Positions 7,803-19,095 of a DNA stretch of 64,000 bases are shown here, piece after piece. The notes beneath the pieces are model-generated. The model was given only the letters and a program-made list of their open reading frames with translations. It was not told the DNA's origin and made no database searches. This stretch comes from Mallotus nudiflorus (lineage: Eukaryota; Streptophyta; Magnoliopsida; Malpighiales; Euphorbiaceae): positions 1,798,001 to 1,862,000 of the forward strand of contig CANTUR010000037.1 in NCBI GenBank assembly GCA_947683625.1. The letters are read 5' to 3'. Numbering within the stretch: position 1 is the first letter of the stretch; each line of letters begins with the position of its first letter. Made by a program: the position numbers and the translations under genes.

Positions 7803-10800
7803 TGTAATATCCCGTATTTTAAAAAATATATATTTACACAGTACCGGGATATGTAGAGTTAATGATTTTTGTATTTTATATGATATTTTTACGAGTTGAT
7901 ATGTATTTTAAACCTATTTTAATTATTGTATATTATTTTCAGTGTTTTACGTAAAATTTTCCCGGGACTTGCATTTTCGGGGAAATTTTCACGTAAACAA
8001 TGTATTATTAATTATTTTAAATGTATTTACGGACTTGCATGAACTCATACATATTTTTAAATTATTAGATAAAGCCTGTGTGTGAATATTTAATTAATTA
8101 GGGTTTATTATACCCTAATATTTTATTAAGTATTTAATTGTTTTAATTGTTATTTAATTAATTTTATTTGGTAAAAATTATTAAAATATTAATATTTTAT
8201 GTGTGTGGTGTATATTTGATGTGTGTAATTTAATATTATTTTAATATATAGTATAAACTATATATATATACATATATACATCAAAAATCAAAAAAATTTG
8301 CAAAATTACCATTTTGCCCCCGACTTCATCTTCTTCCTCCCGATTCTCTCTTCCCCATTTCCGGTCGCTGCCGTGCCGTTCCTTCACCGTGGGTGTGCCG
8401 TCCGGTGTGCCACCATCTTCCCCGACCAGTTTCGCTGCCTGTGGAGGCCGTTTCCGGCGTCGGGAGAATGATTTTGGCCGGAGAAGCCGAAAATCAACCC
8501 ACCGTCGATCACGCCGATTTCGGCCACTGTTTTCGACACCGCCGGTCTCTTTCTTCTCCTTGAGCTCCGGTGAGTGTGATTCTAGCTTTGGTTTGAGCTA
8601 AAATGGTCTAGAATTGCTTAGGTTTTGATTTGTAAATTTCGGCCTATTAGGGTTTTCGATTTTTTTCGAATTGTTCTTGATTGATTCATGCTTAATTCCT
8701 TCACAAATGTTGTTCCTAGTAGCTTAATCTACATGTATGAATTTTTGTAGAATTTTTGGAGATTGTTTGGATTTTTGGGTATTTTTGAATATTTTAATAT
8801 TATTTTCTAATTTTCGGAAATTAATTATTTAAATTATGAAATTGAGGTTTATGGTTGAATTAGGTGTTTAAATGAATTATAGGAATTTATTTGGAATTTT
8901 TATGAATTTCTAAGTATTTATTTTTAATTATTGAAGTTTAGGTGATTTTGGAAAATTAGGTTAAATGTGTTTTTATTTGAATTTAATTGGTTAATTGGGT
9001 TTAAATATTGATATTATTGATAAATATGTTGAGAAAATTAATTTTGGATAATTGTATGATTTTTGGTGAATTTTTGAAGTAATTTAAGTATATTTATATA
9101 TATAAGGGTATTTTGGTAATTTTACCCTAAATTGTCTAAAAATGTAATTTAATTGGTTTTATTAGTTATTTAAGGTATAAAAATGATTTCTACAAAATAT
9201 TTGGTATTTTTAACTAATTAAAACTATTTTTCGTAAATTATTTTCAATTATATATATAATATACGGTTTTTCTAATAAAATGAGTTTTAATCGGTTTTTA
9301 TAGTGTTTCAAGGTTAATTATGTAATTTTTACCTATGAGATGTATTTCTGTGATTTAAGGATATTTTCGGTATATCTGGAATCATTCTGTGTTTATGGAC
9401 CCCGGTCGGTGGACTGTAGTTTGGAGTCCGACCGTGGGATTTTGATTGTGTTGAGCTTGAATTTCGAAGTGTGTTTCTTTGCAGGGTCGGCTCTACTCTT
9501 TTGAGTAGAGAGATGTCCGTTTTACAGGGGAGGTTCTGCCGGATTTTCGGTAGAATTCTCGTAAAACGTGATGTCCAGTCGAACCCTAAATTCTGTTTTC
9601 GTATTTTAATACTCTAGATTGAATTCTAGGATTTCTGTTAGGGTTATTCTGATATCGGTTATTTATTTCTTGTTTAGTTGCGCCGAGACCGAGGGCTAGT
9701 GGACCAGGCCCGTCGGACCTGTCTCGTGGAGCGCATTAGGTGAGTTACTATATTATATATATATGCTTAGGATGCATGATTTAGAAAATGCATGTTTTAT
9801 TTTGACTAAATATGCATAAATAATGTGATTTATATTCAAGTATATTTTTGGTATATTTTTGGTATATAATAAATTATATACATGTTTTGTTAATAAAATA
9901 TATTTAAAATGTTTTTAAATATATTTTTAGTTTAATTCATGATTTGATTGAATTTATTTGACATATATATATACTCAAAATATACCTGGTTTATGTTTGG
10001 TATATTTTCGGTATATATATGGTTTATATTGTTGTTTCATTTACATTCATGCATCATTTATTGTGAATGAATGTTTTATTATTTATTAATGAAGGATATC
10101 AATAGAACGTGCTACCTAGTGGGCAGCACTAGGACCGAGTACGTACCGGTACGCCTATAGCTTTAGGCTATATTACTAACTATTTGTGGATATTGATTTG
10201 ATTATGATTATTGATGTGTGAGATGTGGTTTGGGTGTGATTGCTGGAGCTCGGTTGACCAAGTGTCTCGGGGCCAATCACACTGGCAGTCAGACTGCTGG
10301 AGCTCGGTTGACTTAGTGTCTCGGGGCCAGTCTACTGTCCATATGGATTAAGTGGATATATTTGGTATAAGTGAGCCTGTATGGCCAGAGTGTTGTTTAA
10401 CACTATTTTCTGAGGTTGCGATATTCTAGGGTTCTATGTGATCCTTCATAAATTGGGATTTTTCAGTAAAATATATAAAAATGATTTTTCTGCATTTGTG
10501 TGTATTTGTCTGTATATATATTAGATATATATATATTGTTGACTGTATGCATTATCACTTAGTGTGTATGTATATATAGTATAGTAATTCACTCAGTGAG
10601 GTCTGACTCCCCTCAGTTGACTATTTTTCCGGAGAGTCAACTTCCTCAGACCTCAGTAGCAGGTCGATATGCCGGATTTCTTCCGCCCCGGCTTCTTTAT
10701 GTAAATTGTCTACTTGAGTCTTATTTATTTTATCTAGACACTGCAGTAGTTGTAAATTAAAGTATGGGATTTTATGTACTTTATTTTAAAGAGATGTATT

Positions 10801-11036
10801 ATACTGAACTGGATTTGTATTAAAGATTATATTTATGTGATGAGATGAGTTTTGAATTAAATCCAGTTGATATGAAAAATGATAAAATGATATTATGATT
10901 TTTATTTCCGCTGCATATTATATTTTTATTGTTATTATGGCATGATTTATTTATTTTTAGGCTTGCTACGGGTTCCGGATTCGAAAGAATTCCCGTTCCC
11001 TAGCGCCAGTCATGGCCCCTGTTTTGGGTCGTGACA
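7803..11036 (+). repeat. 3' LTR of element 1
   Basis: 3234 bp, TGTAATATCC to GTGACA. It gives the full LTR length of the family. Differs from the 5' LTR by a 12-bp duplication near 9847 and scattered substitutions. It carries the same islands and splice-like sites; an open frame at 8314-8601 overlaps the first island and is not thought to be a gene. Confidence 0.94.
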
Positions 11037-13635
11037 CTCCCTCACCTTCTCGTCGTCGTTAGGGAGCTCCAGTCATTGAATTTTTGCTTGTTGCCAACGA
11101 GAGCTACTATAGCTTCGATGAATTTTTGGATGATTTTAGCTTGAGTTTTTGGGCTTATTATACTCCTTTCGACGTGTACTTCTCGATTCTCAACTCATTT
11201 CAACTCTACGACGTCCGGATTCTAAATTTTCTTTAAGTTTTAGTTTATGTCTATTAGGGTTTTATATTTTTTAAACTTACTTGTGTATGATTCTTGATTT
11301 TTTTTTTCGGAAATATCGAAGTATGCATCTTAAGCTTCTCAAATATATTTTTAGTTTAATTTTATGAATTTATTTGATTTGTGCATAATTTTAGTATTTT
11401 TGATAATTAAAATGAATTTTTATTAATCATGTGTTTTATATGTTTATTATGGAAAGTTAGGTTAATTAGTATAGTTAATTAAATTATTAATTTAGAAGTG
11501 AGAAAATAATTTTTAGTAATTTTGAGTAAATATTTAGTATTATGTGATTTTTGGATTTATGAGTAAATTATGTGTTTTTATTGAAATTATAGTTGAATAA
11601 TATGTTTTAAATAATTTTGGAATAATAAACGGTATTAAAATAATTTTTATGAATTATTTACTATTTTAACTAATTAATAATAATTTTCAAAAATATATTT
11701 AAATAATAAATTATTTACTATTTTTATTATTAAATGAGTTTTAAACTATTTTTATTACATATTTAAACAATTTAGATAATTTATTTATAAATTTTACTAT
11801 TTTATGTCGAAGAATTGAAAATTTGGATTTTTATTTATATTATATAATTTATTTGAGATTTTATTTAATTAATGTGAAAATAATTATACTTAATTTTTTT
11901 TGTTTAAATATATTATATTGTGGTTATTATTGATGATGATGGATTTTGAATGATTTTATTATATTATTATTTAATATTTATTTTATTGTGAATTGTGAAC
12001 TTTGGTTAAGAATTTGTATAGTTTGGGGTCCCAACTCGAGGTGTTGAGCTATTGTGTTATTAGAAATGTGTTTTCTTGCAGGATTGACTCTACTTTCAGT
12101 AGAGAGATGTCCATTTTACAGAGGAGACTCTGCCAATTTTTCGGTAGAATTCTCGTAAAACGTGACTTTGAGTCAATCCTAAGTTTTAATTCTTAAATTG
12201 AGTCTTCCTTTAGAATTTTTAGAAGTATGAGTTAGGAATATATTATGATATTATTATTATTATTATTTATTTTCCTTTGCACTGTGATCGAGGCATATTG
12301 AACTATACCAGTCGAGTCTGTCTCGAGGAGTGCAAACTTGTAAGTTATTATTTTATATATGCATTGCATATAGGATGCATGAATATGAACTCTCATATTT
12401 CCATAATGCATTTAAACATGAATTATTTTATTAAATGATTTAATATATTTTTGGTATATGTGATATAAATGTGACTTATATACTTAGTATGTTTTTAGTA
12501 TATATTTTGTATATATTTGACATATATATGTTAGTATGTTTTGGTATATATTCAATATACTTTAACATGTACTCAGCATATATTTTTGTATATTTATGGT
12601 TTATTTTGTTATATATGTGGCATATAATTGGGATATTTTTAGTATATGTTCGATATATTTCTGGTATATTCTTCTACATTCGATGCCATTATATTTTAAT
12701 TGTACATTTCATTATTTTTTCATAAACATATAGTTTTTTTGAAGGATATCGATAGAACATGCTACCTAGTGGGCTGCACTAGGACTGTGTTTGTATCAGT
12801 GCGATAGATTTTAGGGTTGAGTTTATGAAATCATTTGAAATGAAATTTGATTGATTGATTGATTATTGAGAATTTCAATGATTGAGTAGTATGATTATGG
12901 GAGCTCGGTTGACCTAGTGTCTCGAAGCCAATCACACTGACAGTGAGACTGCGGAAGCTCGGTTGACTTAGTGTCTCAAGGCCAGTTTATTGTCCGAAAT
13001 GGAATAAAAGAATTACTTTGGAATTTAGTGAGCCTGTATGGCTAGCGAGATATTTTGTTTAAGGTTATGAATATGTTAGGTTTCTATTTGATCCTTTACT
13101 TAAATAAATGTTTTTGCATTTATTATTTATAAAAGCATATTTTAACATATGTGTGAAATGCTTGTATATATTTATATATATATGTTGATGCTTGACTGCG
13201 TATGATTTTAGATTACATGTATATATATTATAATAATTCACTAAGTGAGGTCTGATTCCCCTCAATATTTTTTTCAAAAGATTCTTCTTTAGACCTCAGT
13301 AGTAGACCTCTTTGCCGGTCTTCTTCAGCCTCGGCTAGATTATGTAAATTTTTTAATTGAACTCTTATTGTACTCTAGAGATTGCAGTAGTAGTATTATT
13401 GTGTCGATATTGTGTTGTTTCGAATTTTGAGATTTATATATCAAAATACTATATGAATATTTTATTATGATATGACATTTAAGTATTTATTTTTATATTA
13501 ATTTAATTTTTAATTTTGGCATATTTTTATTTATTTATTACATGTATTTTATTTTTTAAGGCTTGTTACGGGTTCCAGATTCGAAAGAATTCTCGTTCCC
13601 TAGTGCCAGTCATGATTCCCTGTTTGGATCGTGAA
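11037..13635 (+). repeat. Old related LTR remnant
   Basis: Diverged LTR of the same broad family, without its left part. It keeps the TTTTCTTGCAG acceptor (12080), the CTCTACT/AGTAGAG hairpin, the GGATATCGATAGAACATGCTAC block (12745), the paired stem-loops (12895-13000), the AGGTCTGA block (13248) and a GCTTGTTACGGGTTCC end. It ends near GGATCGTGA. Element 1 abuts it, so element 1 most likely inserted into it. No internal region or TSD is visible here. Confidence 0.75.
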
Positions 13636-14040
13636 TAAAAACACTTAAAACCTAAAACCCTAATTCTTTTTTTTAACAAACAAATAAGGATATATATTAT
13701 TATTAACGCGAAGCATCATAGTACAGGGTTTACAATCCAAGAAGGATGATGTCTAATACAATCCATATGTTTAACCACTTAGTTAGGAGCCTGATTAGTT
13801 GTTTTGTGGACAAGTTTAAGCTCATATGGAGGTTTAGAAGAAAGAATGACCTAAATATCTTTAATAAGAACATGAATTTACCATGGGATATGAGCCTGTC
13901 CATCAACAATAGTAGTAATGGTCATAAGAGAGTTTGATTCAAATAGTGCTTGCCGAAGACCTTGATATTTTGCAAATGCAACAGCGGCTAATAAAGTCTT
14001 GGTTTTGCCAATGAGAGCAGAGGAAAGGTAGCAAGAATTA
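13636..14040 (-). pseudogene. LINE-like RNase H remnant
   Basis: Read on the minus strand from 14040, it gives a decayed RNase H-like segment with residues such as LAAVAFAKYQGLRQALFES, resembling the RNase H domain found near the end of plant LINE polyproteins. Stops interrupt it. Downstream on the minus strand are an AT-rich trailer and a short A-run (near 13668-13675), like a LINE 3' end. Motif resemblance only; it could instead be a decayed host RNase H-like gene. Confidence 0.4.
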
Positions 14041-14049
14041 AAACTCTAC

Positions 14050-14632
14050 CTCATTCTGCTCCCTTTGACCATCGTACATCCATATTCTCATTCCACCATA
14101 GCTATCGGCATAACCTACACTTCACCATTCTCATAAGCAACAACATCACCACCACCAAACTGCATTGCTTCTGCGATCTCCCTTAGCTTCCACTATCTCC
14201 TTCTCATGAACCCTGAACCTAACCTAATCCGCTCCTTCGCTTTCACGAACATCGCATCCTTTTTATCTGCCTAAAATTAAACAACTCCATAATTTAATTG
14301 CCACTTTATTCAAGAAAATTACAGTCAAACAAAAACCCATGCATTGAAGTAAAAAAAAATACTATTTGAAGATAATGGACCGACAAGAGCTGGAGATACA
14401 TAAGGATTAGACTTAGTAGGTATAGTAGTAGCAACAACAACTTTCTCAGGAGTAGGAAATGCATATTTGATGTTTGCTAAATTCTTTAAAGGTGGAGAAA
14501 TATCGCTAGGTCAATCTTTGGATAAGGAGCATAATATAAGGTATGAGGATTAGGCTTATTATCGTGTTTTAGTAAGCCTGTAGGTGAACTTGGTTTCTTG
14601 GCATCATTGACTACTTGTTGATGATTTTCCAT
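14050..14632 (-). pseudogene. Unidentified gene fragment, two exon-like blocks
   Basis: On the minus strand an ATG at 14632 opens a coding-looking block starting MENHQQVVNDAKKPSSPTGL. After a shift it continues with proline-rich sequence to a possible GT donor at 14362. A TTTTAGGCAG acceptor near 14267 precedes a second block, 14266 to about 14050, that is Lys/Arg-rich (DKKDAMFVKAKERIRLGSGF) and contains in-frame stops. The composition is that of host exons rather than of the nearby retroelements. I do not recognise the family. The TRIM sits about 25 bp upstream of the ATG. Function unknown; likely a pseudogene. Confidence 0.35.
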
Positions 14633-14657
14633 TTTGGTGATGGTGGCGACAGGGGTG

Positions 14658-14956
14658 TGTTATGGACCGTTTATCGTGACACATAGGACCATGAGAGATG
14701 CTTGCTGGTTGTGCTTAATGTGGGAATCGGGATAGCGAAAAGGGTGTGAGTACGTACCGAACAGCCTCCATTCCTTGGATGGGCGTGTTGATTAGGCACC
14801 ACACTAGTCAGGAGCTGTCCCCGCTCTCATGATGAGCCCATGGGAGGGTGAAACCAGTGAGCATTAGAGATAGAAAAGGCTTAACCTCGGGTATGTGGGA
14901 GGCCCGGGGTGTCGCACGGGAGAATGTCCCTGCGTTAAAACTTTAATCCCATGACA
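14658..14956 (+). repeat. 5' terminal repeat of TRIM
   Basis: About 299 bp; followed after two bases by the primer-binding site. Aligns along its length to 15290-15589. Confidence 0.85.
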
Positions 14957-15289
14957 AATAGTATCAGAGCCGGTTGTGTGCTAGCTGCGAGTTTGCCAAG
15001 CTCTCTTTACCACGTTGGCGGGTCGATGAAAAGGGTGCTCGTAAGTGGGTCCTCTATAAAGAGATTAAGATGAGGACGAGTAGGTAGGAAGTCACAATGA
15101 AAGTTCACCAAGCACTCGTATCCGCTCTAGCACACCTTGAGCAACGGACGGTAGTTGCAAGTGGATCGTAACCTTAGTTTAAGAGGGCGAGTAGGCAGGG
15201 AATTGCACACAAATCCTGGCCAATTAAAAAGAAAAGGGGAGGAGTCTTCCTCACGCAACGAGGACATTGCGAAATCAAGTGGGGGAGAA

Positions 15290-15589
15290 TGTCACGGACT
15301 GTTTGTCATGACACGCAGGATTGCGCGAGATGCTTGCTGGTTGTGCTTAATGTAAGATGCGGGATAGCGAAAAAGGTGTGAGTACGTACCGAGCAGCCAT
15401 CCATTCCTTGGATGGGCATGCTGATTAGACACCAGACTGGTTGGGAGCTGTCCCTGCTCCCCTGATGAGCCCATGGGAGGACGAAACCAATGAACATTGG
15501 AGATAGAAAAAACTTAACCTCGAGCATGCGGGAGACTCGGAGTGCCACATGGGAGAATATCCCTACGTTAAAACTCTGATCCCGTGATA
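15290..15589 (+). repeat. 3' terminal repeat of TRIM
   Basis: About 300 bp; preceded directly by a purine tract and followed by GGTGG, which resembles the left flank GGGTG. Confidence 0.85.
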
Positions 15590-16545
15590 GGTGGAAGTGA
15601 TGATGATGGTGGAAGGGGTGAAGGTGAGGATGCAAAGAAAGAGTTTGAAATACAAAGGTGGTGGCCCCACATAAAAATTTTTCATTTATTTAGTATAGAT
15701 ATACATATTATGGGTCTCATATACCACATTAACAATTTTTTTTTTTTATTGCCCGTGGGTCTCATGTAAAAATACAAGTTGGTGGTATACATATGCCACA
15801 TGAACATTTTTAATACATTAAATAGAACTAACTATTAATGGTGCCAGTTGGAGGGGTGTTTTTATGCCATTTTAATAAAGATATAGGACAAAACCACGAG
15901 GAAGTTTTTGTACATTTTCTCAAAAAAAAAAAAAAAACTAAACATACCTATGTCTCGATGCATTAGAGGGCGAAGGCCAGATCAATTGCGGCAGGCGGTG
16001 GGCGAGAGCAGCAGAGTGAAGAGTGAAGTTTACAAAATAATAATAATAATAAATAAATAAATAAAATTGAAATGAAAAGAAGAGAGGCGACGGAATAGCC
16101 GCTGTTGTCGTTAGAGTTCTCCCACGTAACTAATTAATGACAGAAATAATTATGACAGTTTTGCAATCAGTCACTAATTACATAAGTAAATAAATGTCGC
16201 GTTGCATCTTGTGCTGAATTTAGTACAGCTACACTATACTAGTTTTCTTTATAGTGGGTAAAATACTTTTAAATTATTAAAAAATTTTATATTATATTAA
16301 ATATATAAAATTAATTTATATTCATATTTTATAACTCACGTTTTGAAAATTTTATTTAATAAAAATTTTGAATACGAAATTTTCATAATAATATATTCAT
16401 AAGTAGAAATTTAACAACATTTTATAACAGTAAACCACAATTTTAAATTAAAAATAATTTTCATGTTAAAAAATTAATTACTAATTAGTGCCTTAAAATT
16501 ATTTTGAAAATGCACTCTATGAAATTCAAAATCAACCAAACATGA
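15590..16545. other. Intergenic, no gene seen
   Basis: AT-rich DNA between the TRIM and the OPT gene. It has an A-run at about 15926-15940, short (AAT) and (AAAT) repeats near 16040-16065, and no open frame with recognisable content. It may hold distal promoter sequence of the OPT gene. Confidence 0.5.
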
Positions 16546-16562
16546 AAAAATATATATGTAGG
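16546..16562 (+). promoter_or_regulatory. Possible TATA box of OPT gene
   Basis: AAAAAATATATATGTAGG-like sequence about 65 bp upstream of the first ATG (16619), a usual plant distance for a TATA box with a short leader. AT-rich surroundings make this weak. Confidence 0.35.
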
Positions 16563-16618
16563 CGCATTCTTTGTAGGAAATCAAAGCAGCAGAAGAGAAC
16601 TGCAAGAAAGAAGAGAGG

Positions 16619-16655
16619 ATGACTGCTGATAATTCCGAGATCACCATTCCTCTCA
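16619..16655 (+). pseudogene. OPT exon 1
   Basis: ATG at 16619 opens MTADNSEITIPL and ends at a good donor (A|GTAAGTATC, intron from 16656) in phase 1. The intron of 99 bp ends in AACAACAG at 16754, and joining restores an open frame into exon 2. This is the short soluble N-terminus typical of the family. Start chosen because it is the first ATG in the frame that splices correctly. Confidence 0.7.
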
Positions 16656-16754
16656 GTAAGTATCAAAACTTTCCTTCACTTTCTCTCCTTTTCTTTCCGC
16701 TTCTTTAATATAAATTTTCCCTCACTTTCCTTGCATCCAAACGCTAAACAACAG

Positions 16755-17353
16755 TTAACAACAAGAGCAGCCCAACCTCCATTTTTACTAGTACCTATGC
16801 CTCCACAACGTCCTTACTCGACAACAATGACAAAACAAACGACGATACCAATTCTCCGATCTCACAAGTGGCTCTCACCGTCGCAACCACCGATGATCCT
16901 ACCCTCCCAACCTTCACCTTCCGCACATGGACTTTGGGAGCTCTCGCTTGCATCCTCCTCTCGTTCCTTAACCAATTCTTCTGGTACCGCAAAGAGCCTC
17001 TCACCATCACTTCCATCTCCGCCCAATTTGCGGTGGTTTCGCTCGGCCATCTCATGGCCTCCGTGATCACAACTAAGGTTTTCTTCAAAGGATCAAAGTT
17101 CGAGTTTACGCTCAATCCTGGACCGTTTAATGTTAAGGAGCACGTTTTGATAACCATTTTTGCTAATTCTGGAGCTGATAACGTCTACACCATTCACATC
17201 GTTAGCACCGTCAAGATTTTCTACAAAAAGGAGCTGACGTTTTTTATGGCATTACTGGTCGTTTTAACGACGCAGGTTTTAGGTTTTGGTTGGGCTGGTG
17301 TTTTCCGTCGCAATCTGGTGGCCGCAAAATCTGGTTCAGGTTTCTCTTTTCAG
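16755..17353 (+). pseudogene. OPT exon 2, with frame-breaking deletion
   Basis: Encodes a Ser/Thr/Asn-rich N-terminus, then the family start of the membrane part: TFRTWTLGALACILLSFLNQ, FFWYRKEPLTITSISAQ, and the NPGPFNVKEHVLITIFANSG block, followed by a hydrophobic helix (FFMALLVVLTTQVLGFGWAG). After VFRRNLV the reading leaves the expected frame: the bases that encode WPQNLVQVSLF are there but in another frame, as if about 20 bp between two GTGG repeats were lost near 17317-17322. It ends at CAG|GTACCC, phase 2, the usual OPT intron place. Confidence 0.85.
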
Positions 17354-17595
17354 GTACCCTTAGATTAACTTTGTATATCTCTTGTCAATGAATAGGAGCC
17401 GTTGATTTCTTGAACTGTTGCGGGCTATAACATTCTCTGGTTTTTTTTTTTTTTTCAATGGGTCAACCAAAAGATTTGCTTGAGTCATTGCTGATGACTA
17501 ATAGGAAGTATGAAAAGGACATTGCTTTTAATCAACAATTATTTTGTCCTCTACCCATAATTTAAGATTTTTTTTTAGTCTTGTCAAAGATTTTA

Positions 17596-18480
17596 GAGTA
17601 AATTACTTTTGCCCCCTCAGATTTTTCCTAATTCATGCTATTCTCTTTTGTTTGAAAGTTCAACCTTTTTACCCCCAGTCTTCATTCCATTAGTATTTTA
17701 GTTCTATCAATCAAATATTAAGTGAAACTCTTATATTAAAAAACATTTAACCCCTCTATTCAATAAAAATGAACAGTTTAAAATTAATCTTTTTTCATAA
17801 AATTATACATTTTTATTTTTATTTTTAAAATTATTTTCAGTCTAAATTTTTTAAAATAATTGTTTTTTTTTTCAATTTTATACTTATTTTTATCAATACT
17901 TTATAATTAAAAATTAATCTATAATTTTACTAAATTCTTTTATTTGATTGATTTCACTTTAAAAATCAAGTCATTTATTTTTTCAATATTTGATTTTAAC
18001 AATTATAAATTTTTTAAATTTACGCAAAAGAGATTTTTATTTCAATTAATCGTAGAAAAAGTGAATATAAATTAAAACTAATGAAAATTTATAATTTTAT
18101 TTTTCGTTCAATTTATTAATAGAAGTACACATATGTGTTTAAAATTTAATCTGTGTTGAAATTATAAATTCTAAATAATTAAAAATTTGAGGAACTAAAT
18201 TGTTTTATACTATTAAATAAAAATAAAAATAAAAATTGTTTTATAGTATTTGTAATATTAAATAAATTGTTTTATAGTATTAAATAAAAGAATAAAATTG
18301 TTTTATCTTCATAGATAGAGAATGTTTAAAGTTTTTGATATAAGAGATTCATTGGAAAAATTATCGCAAGAATTAAAGCATTAACGAAATAAAAACTAAA
18401 CAATGCAAGTATTCAATTTTAAATAAGATGGAAAAAAATATGAATTAGGTAGAATTTCATGGGCAAAAAGTAATTTGCTC
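17596..18480. mobile_element. MITE, Mutator-like by its flanks
   Basis: 885 bp bounded by an imperfect inverted repeat of about 45 bp: GAGTAAATTACTTTTGCCC at the left, and GAGCAAATTACTTTTTGCCC at the right on the other strand, continuing to a shared CCTAATTCAT. Flanks AAGATTTTA (17587-17595) and AGGATTCTA (18481-18489) match 7 of 9, suggesting a decayed 9-bp target duplication, the Mutator size. No transposase inside, so non-autonomous. Confidence 0.65.
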
Positions 18481-18636
18481 AGGATTCTACGTAAATAATA
18501 TTTTAATATTATACTTTTAAAAAATGATTCAATATTTTATCAATTAGGTTATATTATATTCAGAAAAATACTGCCCAAAATTATTCAAATTAATCATTGT
18601 ACGCACTACTAATTAACTAATCTTACATAGAAAGAG

Positions 18637-19001
18637 TTATAATATATACATAACTCTATATATTTATCATTTTTTATCAATTTAATATTTTAATTTATAA
18701 TTTTACTATTTTGACACCCGAATTTTACTAAAATGGAATAATTTACACTAATATGATGATATAATACATCTACCACTCTCTTGTACTTGTAATTTTTATC
18801 AGTTTGACATATTTACTTGTAGTTTTTGGTCAGTTAAACCTTTATGATGTAGCACGTGCTGATTCGTGATTTCATGTCACATGTGTTGATAGAGGTTTTG
18901 ATTATATTTTGGCAAAGTTTAGGTGTCAAAATGACAAAATTAAAAGTTAAGGTGTCAAACAAACCAAAAATGATAAGTAGAAAGGGTTATGTATGTATTA
19001 C
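18637..19001. mobile_element. Long-TIR MITE-like repeat
   Basis: About 365 bp with ends that are reverse complements over roughly 100 bp with gaps. Left arm ATACATAACTC...TTTTGACACC; right arm GGTGTCAAAA...GGGTTATGTAT. Boundaries are approximate and no target duplication was fixed. No coding content. Confidence 0.5.
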
Positions 19002-19095
19002 GCCTATAAAAAAAATAATCTACATAAATATACAAAAACTAAAAAAACTTTCAAAATTAACTTTTTAAAATTTTTTTCTTTCAAATATAGACCAC

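Larger units (their letters stand above)
1..11036 (+). mobile_element. Young Tekay/Del-like Ty3/gypsy chromovirus (element 1)
   Basis: Retrotransposon with two long LTRs, a Met-tRNA type primer-binding site, one long gag-pol frame ending in a chromodomain, and a polypurine tract. The order protease, reverse transcriptase, RNase H, integrase is that of Ty3/gypsy; the C-terminal chromodomain and very long LTRs point to the Tekay/Del clade. The first ~450 bp of the 5' LTR lie left of the window, since base 1 matches base 8255 of the 3' LTR. By eye the LTRs differ at only about 25 positions plus one 12-bp indel, so the insertion is recent. Its coding frame has three stops, so this copy is probably not autonomous. 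The 5' TSD is outside the window. Confidence 0.93.
14658..15589 (+). mobile_element. TRIM (terminal-repeat retrotransposon in miniature)
   Basis: 932-bp element with two ~300-bp direct repeats (14658-14956 and 15290-15589) starting TGTTATGG/TGTCACGG and ending ATGACA/GTGATA. Just inside the left repeat is TAGTATCAGAGCCGG, a Met-tRNA type primer site; just before the right repeat is AAGTGGGGGAGAA, a polypurine tract. The ~330-bp inside has no convincing coding region. GGTG flanks both ends, a probable part of the TSD. TRIMs depend on enzymes from other elements. The two repeats differ at many sites, so it is not recent. Strand is set by primer site and polypurine tract. Confidence 0.85.
17354..19090. 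other. 5' part of the giant OPT intron
   Basis: AT-rich intron sequence with two MITE-like elements (17596-18480 and about 18637-19001). No coding region seen. It ends at the ACCAC target repeat (19091-19095) of the Tat element. Confidence 0.65.

Noticed and set aside
15155..15635. Short open frames in the TRIM
   Set aside because: They span the internal region and terminal repeat of a non-coding element and differ between the two repeats.
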